Positions 41,476 through 51,500 of a DNA stretch of 64,000 nucleotides are shown here, piece by piece. The notes under the pieces were generated by a model, which did no database searches, had not been told where the DNA came from, and saw only the letters and a program-made list of their open reading frames with translations. The stretch is from positions 62,001-126,000 of the forward strand of contig NZ_VTXE01000003.1 in the NCBI RefSeq assembly GCF_013114595.1, written 5' to 3'. The stretch's first letter is position 1; the number at the start of each line of letters is the position of its first letter. This stretch comes from Vibrio sp. 99-8-1 (GTDB taxonomy: Bacteria > Pseudomonadota > Gammaproteobacteria > Enterobacterales > Vibrionaceae). The position numbers were made by a program, and so were the translations under genes.

Positions 41476-43077
41476 ATGCTACGTTTAACAGACATCAAAC
41501 TGCCCCTCGATCACGAAGAGCTTGCGCTCGAACAAGCCATCTTAGAAAAACTGAAAATTAAAAAAGAGCGACTGTTGTCCTTTACTATGTTTAAACGTGG
41601 CTATGATGCCCGTAATAATAAGAATATTCAGCTGATCTATACCCTTGATGTTGAAGTAGACAAGCCTGAAGAACTGCTTGAAAAATTTGCTGACGATCAT
41701 CGAGTTAAACAAACTCCAGACATGAGCTATAAGTTTGTTGCGCAGGCACCAGAACAGTTAGAAGAGCGACCGGTTGTGATTGGTTTTGGCCCGTGCGGCC
41801 TGTTCTCGGCACTTATTTTAGCGCAGATGGGCTTTAAGCCCATCGTACTAGAACGTGGTAAAGCCGTGCGTGAACGTACCAAAGATACCTTTGGTTTTTG
41901 GCGTAAGCAGCCATTGAATCCTGAATCAAATGTGCAATTTGGTGAAGGTGGGGCAGGTACGTTCTCAGACGGTAAACTTTATACTCAAATTAAAGATCCA
42001 AACCATTATGGTCGTAAAGTGATTAATGAGTTTGTTGAAGCAGGAGCGCCAGAAGAGATTCAATATGTGAGTAAACCACATATCGGTACCTTCAAGCTGG
42101 TGGGCATGATTGAGAAGATGCGTGCAAAAATCATCGAGCTGGGTGGTGAAATCCGCTTTAGCACGCGTGTGGAAAAACTGGATTTGGTTGATAAGCAAGT
42201 TAAAGGGCTGCACCTGTCAAATGGTGAGTACCTGAAAAGTCAGCACGTAATCCTTGCGGTGGGTCATAGTGCCCGTGATACGTTTAGCTCTCTGTATGAA
42301 CAAGGGGTCTATATGGAAGCAAAACCATTTTCCGTGGGCTTTCGTATTGAGCATGAGCAGAGTGCTATCGATCGCTGCCGTTTTGGTGATAATGCCGGAC
42401 ACCCTTTACTGGGCGCAGCTGACTACAAATTAGTTCATCACTGTAAAAATGGACGTAGTGTTTATAGCTTCTGTATGTGTCCTGGTGGAACCGTGGTTGC
42501 AGCGACTTCAGAAGAGGGACGCGTAGTGACGAACGGGATGAGCCAATACTCTCGACATGAACGTAATGCTAACAGCGCCATTGTGGTCGGGATCTCTCCA
42601 GAAGAGGATTACCCGGGGCATCCATTAGCAGGGATTGATTTGCAACGTAAGCTAGAAGCGTTGGCGTTTAAAGAAGGTGGAGAAAACTACCATGCGCCCG
42701 CTCAGCTAATCGGTGATTTCTTAGCAGGGAAATCAAGTAAAGAACTTGGTGATGTTCAGCCATCTTATACTCCGGGCGTGACGCTTGCTGATCTTAGCAA
42801 AGTGGTGCCAGAGTATGTTACTGAAGCAATCCGTGAAGCGATTCCTGCGTTTGAGAAGAAAATCAAAGGGTTCGCAAAACCCGATGGTATGTTGACCGGC
42901 GTTGAAACCCGTACGTCTTCACCTATCTGTATCAAGCGAGGTAAAGATTATCAGAGCATCAATACCCCGGGTTTGTACCCTGCTGGCGAGGGAGCCGGTT
43001 ATGCAGGAGGCATTCTTTCTGCTGGTATCGATGGCATCCGTGCAGCTGAAGCGGTCGCACGTGCAATGACTGAGTAA
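41476..43077 (+). CDS. NAD(P)/FAD-dependent oxidoreductase (uncharacterised FAD dehydrogenase family)
   Basis: 533 aa. After an about 95-aa N-terminal extension comes the FAD dinucleotide-binding loop 'VIGFGPCGLFSALILAQMG' with 'VLERG' (about 96-125), then 'GEGGAGTFSDGKLYTQ' (near 158), and a late 'LYPAGEGAGYAGGILSAGIDG' (near 500). This profile fits a conserved but uncharacterised bacterial FAD dehydrogenase group distantly related to BFD-like geranylgeranyl reductases; the substrate is not known. A small hairpin (GACGG/CCGTC, 41436-41450) lies in its leader. A strong terminator follows. Confidence 0.8.
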   Translation: MLRLTDIKLPLDHEELALEQAILEKLKIKKERLLSFTMFKRGYDARNNKNIQLIYTLDVEVDKPEELLEKFADDHRVKQTPDMSYKFVAQAPEQLEERPVVIGFGPCGLFSALILAQMGFKPIVLERGKAVRERTKDTFGFWRKQPLNPESNVQFGEGGAGTFSDGKLYTQIKDPNHYGRKVINEFVEAGAPEEIQYVSKPHIGTFKLVGMIEKMRAKIIELGGEIRFSTRVEKLDLVDKQVKGLHLSNGEYLKSQHVILAVGHSARDTFSSLYEQGVYMEAKPFSVGFRIEHEQSAIDRCRFGDNAGHPLLGAADYKLVHHCKNGRSVYSFCMCPGGTVVAATSEEGRVVTNGMSQYSRHERNANSAIVVGISPEEDYPGHPLAGIDLQRKLEALAFKEGGENYHAPAQLIGDFLAGKSSKELGDVQPSYTPGVTLADLSKVVPEYVTEAIREAIPAFEKKIKGFAKPDGMLTGVETRTSSPICIKRGKDYQSINTPGLYPAGEGAGYAGGILSAGIDGIRAAEAVARAMTE

Positions 43078-43106
43078 ATATAGCCTCTAAAGCGTTACAT
43101 TCCAAT

Positions 43107-43130
43107 GGCCTGACTATGTCAGGCCTTTTT
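43107..43130 (+). terminator. Intrinsic terminator after the FAD oxidoreductase gene
   Basis: The GGCCTGAC/GTCAGGCC stem with a 3-nt loop is followed by five T. Confidence 0.9.
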
Positions 43131-43581
43131 AATGACTGCTCAGTTCTATTTTAGCTATAGATTAACTTGCGATTTGAGCGATCACAATTGTTAAAATAGG
43201 GTTTGTTGATCTTTTGTGGGTATTTTTGCAGCAGCTTGTTGTTGCTCTCTTCATGCTTTGCTCAAACCACTTTCAGATTGAACAAAACCTGTACTCGAAA
43301 GGTCAGCAGACCTTAGGTATGCTTATTAAAATTTTAATTAAAAGATGGACTGTGTGGAAAAAGAAATTCCTGCCGACTGAACAACACTGCTGTTTAAGAG
43401 TGGTAGTTTGTTTAAAGTTAGATACAAGTGAAACCTCAACTACATGGTCAGAATCTGGTAATTTCAAATTATTTTTCTAATGATAAGCTGAAGTAAATTT
43501 AACTATAAATTCAAGCTTTTAACTTGAAGTTATAACTACTTTGTACCAACCTTAATTCATAAGAATATTTAGGGGCTAGGT
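43131..43581. other. Leader region of the type I secretion operon
   Basis: About 450 bp of AT-rich sequence. An 88-codon plus-strand frame (43214-43480) exists, but it has no ribosome-binding site and unconvincing composition, so it is not called. I see no riboswitch fold that I recognise. Confidence 0.5.
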
Positions 43582-45189
43582 ATGCAGTTGACACGTACAG
43601 TTAATAAGGATGTGATTCGGAAGGTGATGGTGCCCTCGGTACTGATTAATCTTCTATCACTTGCCGTTCCACTGACGGTTTTACAGATTTACGATCGAAT
43701 TTTACCCAATCAAAGTTATGGGACGGCAACACTCCTTCTTGCCGGGGCTTGCACTGCTGTTTTGTTGGAATCACTGATCCGTTTTGTTCGCAGTTGGCTA
43801 CTTTCAGCGGCGGCAAGTAATACAGAAAAGGCCACCTTTGACGACTTAGTTAAGAGAGTCGCAGAGTCTAAACCAAATGAACTTAGGCGCTTGGGCGCTG
43901 CGGGGGTAGATAACGGTCTATCTTCGATTTCAAAAGTAAGAGAATGGTACTCGGGCGGTATCGTCGCTGGGTTTATCGATTTACCCTTTGCCTTGCTGTT
44001 TCTCGCGCTTGTTTACTATATCGGTGGTAGTTTGGTGATGGTGCCTATTGTCGTTTGGGGTACCGCGAGTGTGATTGTTTGGTTAGCGTCGATGAAATCT
44101 AAGCAGTTAGGTGAAGTTGCATCCCAGAAAGAGCAAGCACGAAAAGGCTTCATGCTACTGCTAGGTCAAACCTTACAAGGTATTAAACGTCAGGCAATAG
44201 AATCGAGACTTTATAATCAGTTTAAACGCTCCAACGATGCCAAATTCCTATCGAAGTCGTGTGAAGAGCAGCAAAATGCTTTTGCACTAGAATTCATCCA
44301 GTTGGCTTCATTAATGACATCGGTGGTGATTGTGATTGCGGGCAGCTTGTGGGTGTTGAATGGAGATCTAACAACAGGTGGCTTAGCGGCGTGTTCGATT
44401 TTATCGGGTCGTGCCGTTGCGCCATTGAGCGCCTTGATTGGGATTCGTGTTAAACTCAATACTATCCACACTGCCAACCAGTCTATTCAACATATTCAAT
44501 CTCTACCTTCCCATCCAAGAAATATGCAAACCTTAGTCACTACTGAGTCACTGCTCATATCCAACTTAACCGCTCATCGTTATGGCTATCATTACACCAC
44601 TTCATTAAGTATGGAAAAAGGCGAAATCATTCACCTATCCAGTGAGGAGCGACATATAGACAGCTATTTTGCAGGCATTATCGGAGGGGTTGATGAGCCA
44701 ATCTCAGGTACGCTAGAAATGAATCACAGTACCTGTCCATTCCATGAACTGTCTAACGTGACTTCGTATGTTGGAGTGAAAGGTCAGCTTGTCAGTGGAA
44801 CTTTGCTTGATAACCTGTGTGGTTTTGATCCAGAACGAACCGACAGAGCCCGCGATTATGCACAAAAGCTTGGACTTGGTAGCAAGCTCTCTCAGCTCAG
44901 TGAGGGGTTAGAAACAAAAGTGGGTCATACGCTTTCAAGTCCGCTAAGTATGGGGAATATAAAGCTACTTAATATTGCCACTCAGCTAGCGGCTCCTTCT
45001 ACGGTTGTCGTTCTGAATAAACCGGATTCGTCTCTTGACCTTGATGGGCTTGCGGCTCTGGCTCAGGTATTAAAAGAAGAAAAGGCACAGGGCAGAATGG
45101 TCGTGCTCGTGACTCACTACCCTGCGCTTGTCGACCTTGCGGATAAACAAGTGGCCATTACTCAGTGCGAGCAAGGAGTCGCGGCATGA
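43582..45189 (+). CDS. Type I secretion ABC permease, degenerate ATPase domain (first subunit)
   Basis: 535 aa. Six membrane helices (about 15-280) in the exporter fold, then a nucleotide-binding domain (about 320-530) that has lost its motifs. The Walker A site reads 'LSSEERHIDS' (352-361) instead of GxxGxGKS/T, the signature site is 'LSSPLSMGN' (451-459) instead of LSGGQ, and Walker B is 'VVVLNKPDSSLD' (475-486) lacking Asp-Glu. The H-switch 'LVTHYP' (His512) remains. It is the likely non-hydrolysing half of a heterodimer with the next gene, to which it is coupled by an ATGA overlap. It may be required structurally for secretion of the VCBS adhesin. Confidence 0.78.
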   Translation: MQLTRTVNKDVIRKVMVPSVLINLLSLAVPLTVLQIYDRILPNQSYGTATLLLAGACTAVLLESLIRFVRSWLLSAAASNTEKATFDDLVKRVAESKPNELRRLGAAGVDNGLSSISKVREWYSGGIVAGFIDLPFALLFLALVYYIGGSLVMVPIVVWGTASVIVWLASMKSKQLGEVASQKEQARKGFMLLLGQTLQGIKRQAIESRLYNQFKRSNDAKFLSKSCEEQQNAFALEFIQLASLMTSVVIVIAGSLWVLNGDLTTGGLAACSILSGRAVAPLSALIGIRVKLNTIHTANQSIQHIQSLPSHPRNMQTLVTTESLLISNLTAHRYGYHYTTSLSMEKGEIIHLSSEERHIDSYFAGIIGGVDEPISGTLEMNHSTCPFHELSNVTSYVGVKGQLVSGTLLDNLCGFDPERTDRARDYAQKLGLGSKLSQLSEGLETKVGHTLSSPLSMGNIKLLNIATQLAAPSTVVVLNKPDSSLDLDGLAALAQVLKEEKAQGRMVVLVTHYPALVDLADKQVAITQCEQGVAA

Positions 45190-47228
45190 TGAATGACTAT
45201 GAAAAAGTAGGTCTCGATTTGCTGAAAGGCATGGAAGTGAGCACCAATGTTCAATTGTTCTCTAAGCAATGGATCGCCGAAAATGGCATTCAAAATGTCG
45301 ATGAGTTGCTTTCACTGTTTGACCGAATCCACCTACCGTATGAAATAACGCCAAGCCTTCAGTCTGAACAGGAGTCTAAGTTTTGTGTCGCTTTCAATCG
45401 AGACGAATCCATTGACCTTATCCAGGAACCGTATTCCGCTTCGAATAAAGCCAGGCTGAGCAATAGTACTGCGCAGTTTTATGTCGTTATTTTAGGTCAG
45501 CCTCAAGAGAAGCATCCAACCGATTGGGTCGGGGAAAGGCTCAACGCATTCAAGCCGATGATCCCTAAACTGTTCCTTGTGAGCCTGCTCTCTAACGTGT
45601 TTGCTTTAAGCATTCCATTTGTCACTATGGCGATTTATGACCATGTCATCGCCGGGGATGCGGCGCATGAGTTAATGGGCATTGCGATAGGTGCTGGGTT
45701 GCTATTTCTGATGATGGGTTTACTGAAAACCCTTAGGGGTAGAGTGTTAGTCAGCTTATCCAATCGCGTGGGTCGAGAAATTTCTCAAGCATTAGTGAAA
45801 AAGCTACTTAAAAGCTCTTATGCGCAAAACCAGCAATCGACGGTGTCCAATCAACAAAACCAAATACTCTTATCTGAACGGGTGTCGAGCATCCTATCAG
45901 GTCCACTTGGTGGTGCTCTCTTTGATCTACCCTTCGTATTGATTTTTATTGTGGCGATTGGCGCGCTCGGAGGCTGGTTAGTACTCGTGCCTCTTGCTGC
46001 TTTGACACTTTACGCATTACTCGCAAAACGGGCCATTTCGAGAACACAAAAACGATCGGTACACTCGACAATCGCAGGCACGAACAGACAGAATTTAATC
46101 AATGAACTGTCGTCAAAACTGATCTTTTTACGCAGCTCAGGGTTCGCTAATTATTGGCTTAAACGATTTGAAAAAGCCAACTATCTTGCGGCGAAAGTGG
46201 GTTTTGAACAGGCCGTTCAACAGCATAAACACACCTCTCTCTATTATGCGATCACCTTGTCTTCGACCATTGCGGTGATGGGGCTTGGCATTGGCTTAAT
46301 CTTTGAAGAAGTGCTTACACCCGGTGGCTTGATTGCATCGATGATGCTGATTTCTCGCGTGACGGGTCCAGCTCAGATGATTGCCAATAGCGCATCAAGG
46401 ATTTCAAGCTTTAACCAATCCAAATTACAAGTGAATCGCTTAATCACTCAGCCTTCTGAGCGAGACTTTAGTTATCAGCATCACCCTTTACCAAAGCAAG
46501 CACCGTCACTGAATATTGAGCAAGTGACGTTCCGCTATCCTAAGCAGTCTCGACCTGCCTTGTCTGCGGTGAGCTTTACTGTAGAAAGTGGCGAAGTCGT
46601 TGCCATTGTCGGACCTTCGAGCAGCGGTAAATCTACCTTGATCGAAGTGCTTGCGGGCTTACAAGCGGCACAGAATGGTTCAGTAGAATTAGAAGGGGTG
46701 AACTTGTCACAGTACGATCCTCAACTGTATCGCCACTGGTGCTTTATTCGCGCAGCTTACCCTGACCTTCTTTCACTTTCTGTGCGTGAATGGTTAGACG
46801 ATGGGAATCAGGTTGATGATCAGAAGATGATTGATGCGCTAAATCTGGTTGGTGGACAGACTTGGTTTGAGTCTTTGCCTGATGGTTTAGATACGGACAT
46901 CAGCGCATTAATGCCTGATAGCCTTTTCGATATTTTATCGGGCACAGTGGCCCAAGTGCTTATTGATGCAAAAGCCGTTGTTTACGATTACAAACTGATG
47001 CTCATGGACAACCCCGTGCTTGACTATCACCCTAGAGCTAAGCGGGTGTTCAGTGAGTTTATTAACCAGAAACGAGGCAATTCAACCATCATATTTACGT
47101 CGCATGATCCTGACTTAATTAAATTGGCCGATAAGGTAATCGTACTAAACGAAGGCGCAGTGGCTTACGCAGGGCCATTAGAACCAGCAGAGCAACAAGA
47201 CGTCAGTAAAGAGGTATCCAATGGCTAA
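45186..47228 (+). CDS. Type I secretion ABC transporter, second subunit, Walker A intact
   Basis: 680 aa from ATG 45186 (AGGAG 7 bp upstream; the GTG at 45165 rejected). An about 120-aa N-terminal domain (too degenerate to call a C39 peptidase; no catalytic Cys/His pattern seen) is followed by six membrane helices (about 128-400) and an ATPase domain (about 440-665). Walker A 'GPSSSGKST' (476-484) is intact, but the signature reads 'LSGTV' (584-588), Walker B is 'LMLMDNP' (604-610) with Asn in place of the catalytic Glu, and His640 is kept. It probably pairs with the first subunit. It overlaps the fusion-protein gene by 8 bp. Confidence 0.8.
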   Translation: MMNDYEKVGLDLLKGMEVSTNVQLFSKQWIAENGIQNVDELLSLFDRIHLPYEITPSLQSEQESKFCVAFNRDESIDLIQEPYSASNKARLSNSTAQFYVVILGQPQEKHPTDWVGERLNAFKPMIPKLFLVSLLSNVFALSIPFVTMAIYDHVIAGDAAHELMGIAIGAGLLFLMMGLLKTLRGRVLVSLSNRVGREISQALVKKLLKSSYAQNQQSTVSNQQNQILLSERVSSILSGPLGGALFDLPFVLIFIVAIGALGGWLVLVPLAALTLYALLAKRAISRTQKRSVHSTIAGTNRQNLINELSSKLIFLRSSGFANYWLKRFEKANYLAAKVGFEQAVQQHKHTSLYYAITLSSTIAVMGLGIGLIFEEVLTPGGLIASMMLISRVTGPAQMIANSASRISSFNQSKLQVNRLITQPSERDFSYQHHPLPKQAPSLNIEQVTFRYPKQSRPALSAVSFTVESGEVVAIVGPSSSGKSTLIEVLAGLQAAQNGSVELEGVNLSQYDPQLYRHWCFIRAAYPDLLSLSVREWLDDGNQVDDQKMIDALNLVGGQTWFESLPDGLDTDISALMPDSLFDILSGTVAQVLIDAKAVVYDYKLMLMDNPVLDYHPRAKRVFSEFINQKRGNSTIIFTSHDPDLIKLADKVIVLNEGAVAYAGPLEPAEQQDVSKEVSNG

Positions 47229-48516
47229 TAATGAATATGGCGAACTCGTAGAATCAAAGGCAACCGCGAGATCTCTTGCCGTTGCAACTTGGGCGGTAGC
47301 CGTTTGTGTGGTTGCTTTTTTTGTTTGGGCTTTGATGACTCAGGTCGACGAGATCGCAAAAGCAAAAGGCTCGGTTATCCCTGAAGGGGAGAAGCAAGTA
47401 TTACAAAGCGCAATCGGTGGTAAGTTAAAGCAAATTCTAGTTAAAGAAGGTCAATTAGTGGAGAAAGGTCAACAGTTGGTTGAATTTGATGCTACGTTCC
47501 AGCGAACCGCCCTTGAGGAGTTGAAATCTCAACAAGTCACATTGCTCGCCAGTGTTGAGCGTATGAATGCTTTACTTGATAACCGAGAACCAAATTTTGG
47601 GGAATTTGAAATTGATTTTCCAGAGATTGTGAGCCAACAAAAGGCGCAACTAAATGCCCAAAAAGGGCTGTACTTTCAAAAACGTATTGTGATTGAAAAG
47701 GACAGTGAGCAGATCGCAGAGCAGCTTCGCAGTGTAGAAAAATCTCTACCTAGCTACCAGAAAGAGCTGAATGCCACTAAGCAAGAACTGAACATATTAG
47801 AAAAAGGCTATAAAGCAGGGAACATCTCACGTCTACGTGTGCTTGAAATGCGCCAAAAGCTGGCCAGTATTGAGCAGAAAATAGAAGAAGCCCGTGGTAA
47901 GAAGTCGGTTCTCATTAAGCAGGCGGCCAGCAATGAGCAAAAGATCGAGCAACTTCTTGCTGAGGCAAAAGCGAAAGTGAGTGAAGATCGCTCTAAAGCG
48001 GTATCAGACCTATCAGCACTGAATGCAAGAGTACGTTCAAGCCAAGCAAAATTGACGAACACTATGTTAGTGTCGCCACTACAAGGCTTGGTGCAAAGCC
48101 TGCCAAGCACACAAAATGGTGGTGTTATTCAGCCGGGAGGGACAGTGGTTGAAATTGTTCCTATTGGAGGGAAAGCGGACTTTAAAGCCCGTTTATCGCC
48201 AAGAGATATTGGTTTTGTGAGTGTAGGACAACCAACTCGAATCAAGATTGATGCGTTTGATTACAGCCGTTTTGGGGCGTTAAAAGGGGAAGTAGAGAGT
48301 ATTTCACCCACCACAAGTCAAAGCGAACGAGGTGAAATCTACTATGAAGTGGTGGTGTCCATTGAAACTCCCTACTTCCGTAATAATCCTGAGAGCTTCT
48401 CTATACTGCCAGGTATGACCGGTGAGGTAGACATCACCACGGGTGAAAAGTCGGTGTTCCAGTATCTTTGGAAGCCAATCTATACCAATGTGAGTGTTGC
48501 GTTCGGCGAGCGTTAA
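47221..48516 (+). CDS. Type I secretion periplasmic adaptor (HlyD/LapC-like)
   Basis: 431 aa. One N-terminal membrane helix (about 17-39), a lipoyl half near residue 70 ('IGGKLKQILVKEGQLVEKGQQLVEFD' region), long coiled-coil helices rich in Gln, Glu and Lys (about 90-260), the return lipoyl half 'NTMLVSPLQGLVQSLPS' near 280, then a beta-barrel domain. HlyD-type adaptors connect an ABC exporter to TolC. No TolC-type gene lies in the window, so the operon must use one elsewhere. It is the last gene of the operon; a bidirectional terminator separates it from the adhesin. Confidence 0.9.
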   Translation: MANNEYGELVESKATARSLAVATWAVAVCVVAFFVWALMTQVDEIAKAKGSVIPEGEKQVLQSAIGGKLKQILVKEGQLVEKGQQLVEFDATFQRTALEELKSQQVTLLASVERMNALLDNREPNFGEFEIDFPEIVSQQKAQLNAQKGLYFQKRIVIEKDSEQIAEQLRSVEKSLPSYQKELNATKQELNILEKGYKAGNISRLRVLEMRQKLASIEQKIEEARGKKSVLIKQAASNEQKIEQLLAEAKAKVSEDRSKAVSDLSALNARVRSSQAKLTNTMLVSPLQGLVQSLPSTQNGGVIQPGGTVVEIVPIGGKADFKARLSPRDIGFVSVGQPTRIKIDAFDYSRFGALKGEVESISPTTSQSERGEIYYEVVVSIETPYFRNNPESFSILPGMTGEVDITTGEKSVFQYLWKPIYTNVSVAFGER

Positions 48517-48533
48517 TCATAGAGAGCACCACC

Positions 48534-48568
48534 AAACAAAACGGGCGAATTGGCTGCCCGTTTTGTTT
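48534..48568. terminator. Bidirectional terminator between secretion operon and adhesin
   Basis: A perfect 13-bp stem AAACAAAACGGGC/GCCCGTTTTGTTT with a 9-nt loop; A/T runs at both ends serve both convergent transcripts. Confidence 0.9.
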
Positions 48569-48595
48569 GTGCCTTGTTATTTAATAAAAGCGACA

Positions 48596-51500
48596 CTAGT
48601 AAGGGTCGATAAAGCTACTAGGATTGCCCTGATCATGATGCTCATCTGGGTTGATGAGGTCATCGTGCTTATCATCTTGGCTACCTACTTGATGAGACAA
48701 CTCTGCGGCATTGTCAGCATCAAGGTGTAAGCTGTCCACGGGTTGAGAGTCGTCAGCTAAGACAATATCAATATCATCGGGTAACACAGATTGTTGACTT
48801 GCCTCTCCAAATGTCTGAGTGGGCTCAATGCCTAACGCTGATAGATAAGCCGCTGCACCGTGCTGAGGCGCTTCATGACTAGAGTGATGCTCTTGCTGCA
48901 CAAGGTGAGCTTCATTGTCAATGTCACCACCAGATAGGGACGTTAGATCAACGTCTAATGAATCTGAATCCATCGGTTCATCAGCCTGCGTTGATATCGG
49001 AGGTGGGGGCGGCGGTGGAGCCAATGGAGAGACATCCATCCCTGTGAGTGTTGTAACATCAATATGGTGACCACTGTTCCCATGGATTGACTGAGAGTGC
49101 AAATGCAGGTGCACCGCAATTTGAGAATTTTGTGCGCCGTCCAGAGTCAAAACAAAAGAATCGGTTTCATCAGTACCTGAACCATAACTGCCTCCACTAT
49201 GCGTTTTTATCACGCCTGAAGAGGTGCTGTAATCGTAATCTAGATGCCCTGTATGAGGGTCAACATGCAGCGTACCAAATTGGCCATGTAAGCTTGTGAC
49301 GATATGTCCCCCGCTACCGAAAATACCCCATCCATTATGTTGTGAGCCTCCTGTTTGATGCTGTGGAGGTGTTCCTAAAGATGCATGAAGATCTTGGTGT
49401 CCTGCACCACCAGTGATTTGAGGGGCAGCTACTAGAGTAGGTGTTATGGGTGCTGCTGGTGTCACTTCAAGAGTTAGGATATTTTGAGAAGAATCGCCTA
49501 TCGGGTTTCCTCCATCATCACCTACACGATAAATCATGCTTGGCACTTTGCCGGTAAAGCCAGCCTCTGGTGTAAAGGTGTAGTGACCATTGGCTTCAAT
49601 AGTTAACGTACCTACCCCTGCCATGGTATGTGGATGTCCGGGAGTGACGGTAACGTAACCCGACGCTGGATCTTTTATTTGAATGTCTTGCAGCATTAAA
49701 TGGGCATTGGAATCAGTGTCTGTCGCCGCTCCACTCGCACCCTCATGAGTGCCTACGCCAGACAGAAGATTACCTTCGATTGATCCACTATGTTGCACCC
49801 CAGAATCACTGAGGCTATGCAGAACCGGCTTGTCAGTCGTGCCGTTGATGGTCACTGTGATGGAATGCTTAGTGCCATCTTTGGATGTCATTTCCATGTG
49901 ATCAGTCAGCGTTTGCCCATTGTCCAAATCTTGAACAGCAACATTGTTGTTATCTGCGGCATAGACCCATGTGCCACTGCTGTTAATCACAAACTGACCA
50001 TAGGTGCCACTTTGGGTTAAGTGATGTTGGCCATTCAAATCCAATGCAGCTTCACCTTGACCATCCGCGTCAGAAACAACCAGATGCCCGTTGCAAGTAA
50101 GAGCGTCTTGAATGGTTGATGCCCCAGAAATATGCAAGTTGTGGTGAAGGCTTGTGTCTTCGGTGATACTACCTGTATATCCTGTAAAGGTAGCTGCATC
50201 ATTGACGGCAGCTAGGTTCATTGTCGCTGATGTCGAAACTGAAGCCCCATGTTCATCCTTCACATCATAAGTAAAGTGAACTTGGCCGTGGTAGTCTTGC
50301 TCTGGTGTAAAAGTGAACGTTCCATCATGATTATCGACAATCTGTCCATGATCAGCCGTTAAGTGTTGAACGGTGAGCTGGGTGTTGTCATCAACATCAG
50401 AGGCATGTGCTAACAGATCTGAAGCTTTCAATATAACTGACGTATCTTCCGTACCTTGAGACAGGGTGACAGAGGATGTGACAACTGGCGTATCATTCGT
50501 TCCGTGTACGGTAACGGTAATATCTCGATGTGCGGTTCCATCAATCGACTCAACCGTAAAGGTTTTTTGATAGCTTTGTCCCTCTCCCAAATGCTGGAGT
50601 TTGGCGTTGTCTATTGTGTACTGCCATCCACCTCGAACATTTATAGAGAAGTGCCCGCCTTCAGGTGTATCAAAACTTTGTGCGACGAAACCTGCTTGGC
50701 CATGATCTGGGTCGATTATATGTAAATTGCCGCCACTCCATACTTGATTTCGCGTACTCCCCGGTGACAAGTTATCTTCATAAGCGTGGTTATTCAGTGA
50801 AGAATATTGACCCACTGCAATTCGTGCTTGATCGTCCTCGCCAATAATTTTAATGATGACTGTTAATTTTTGGCCATCACTGGTTCTAACTTGGTATGGC
50901 ACCTCCATAGTTTCACCTTGGTGTAAACTATTAACCAAATCGCTAGCATGTCGATTTGTGGCCATTTGCAGGCTAAATTCATAAGAACCATCTGGCCATA
51001 TATACAAATACCCTGGGGCATACCCTTGACCCATATATCTGCCGCTAAAGACAAACTCAGTATTATCTCCTGTATCCATATCTGTTAGCTGTAATTGACC
51101 ATGATAAGTTGATGTTTTGCTCGTTAAAGCTTGCGATTCGGTCATCTGAATCACATTGGATGTGAGTACCGCTTTGTCATCAGCCCCTTCAATGGTGAGC
51201 GTGGCTGATTGTGGTGTTTGCCCTCCATGCCCGTCATCAACGAGATAATTCACAACGACTTTTTGTGTTTGACCCGCAGACAAATGTTGAAATGCAGAGT
51301 GGGTCGCATCAATAGTCAGTGAATGCCCGTCAGGACCAAGAGCAAAACCATCAGGTAGAGCGGTGGTTGCGGTCGAACCATCGACTGAATAACGGATTTG
51401 TGAAACCGACAGTGCATCACCTTCTTTGTCTGTTGCTCCAGTGAGTAGGTCAACCAAATGATGACTGGTTGAATCTTCTTTCACACTATCGGTCAGCGGC

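Noticed and set aside
43214..43480. 88-codon frame before the type I secretion operon
   Set aside because: No ribosome-binding site, unusual composition, ends in AT-rich spacer; probably chance.
48990..49030. Gly-rich minus-frame stretch as RTX repeat
   Set aside because: The G-rich plus strand is the reverse of a proline run in the adhesin; no nonapeptide repeat is encoded.
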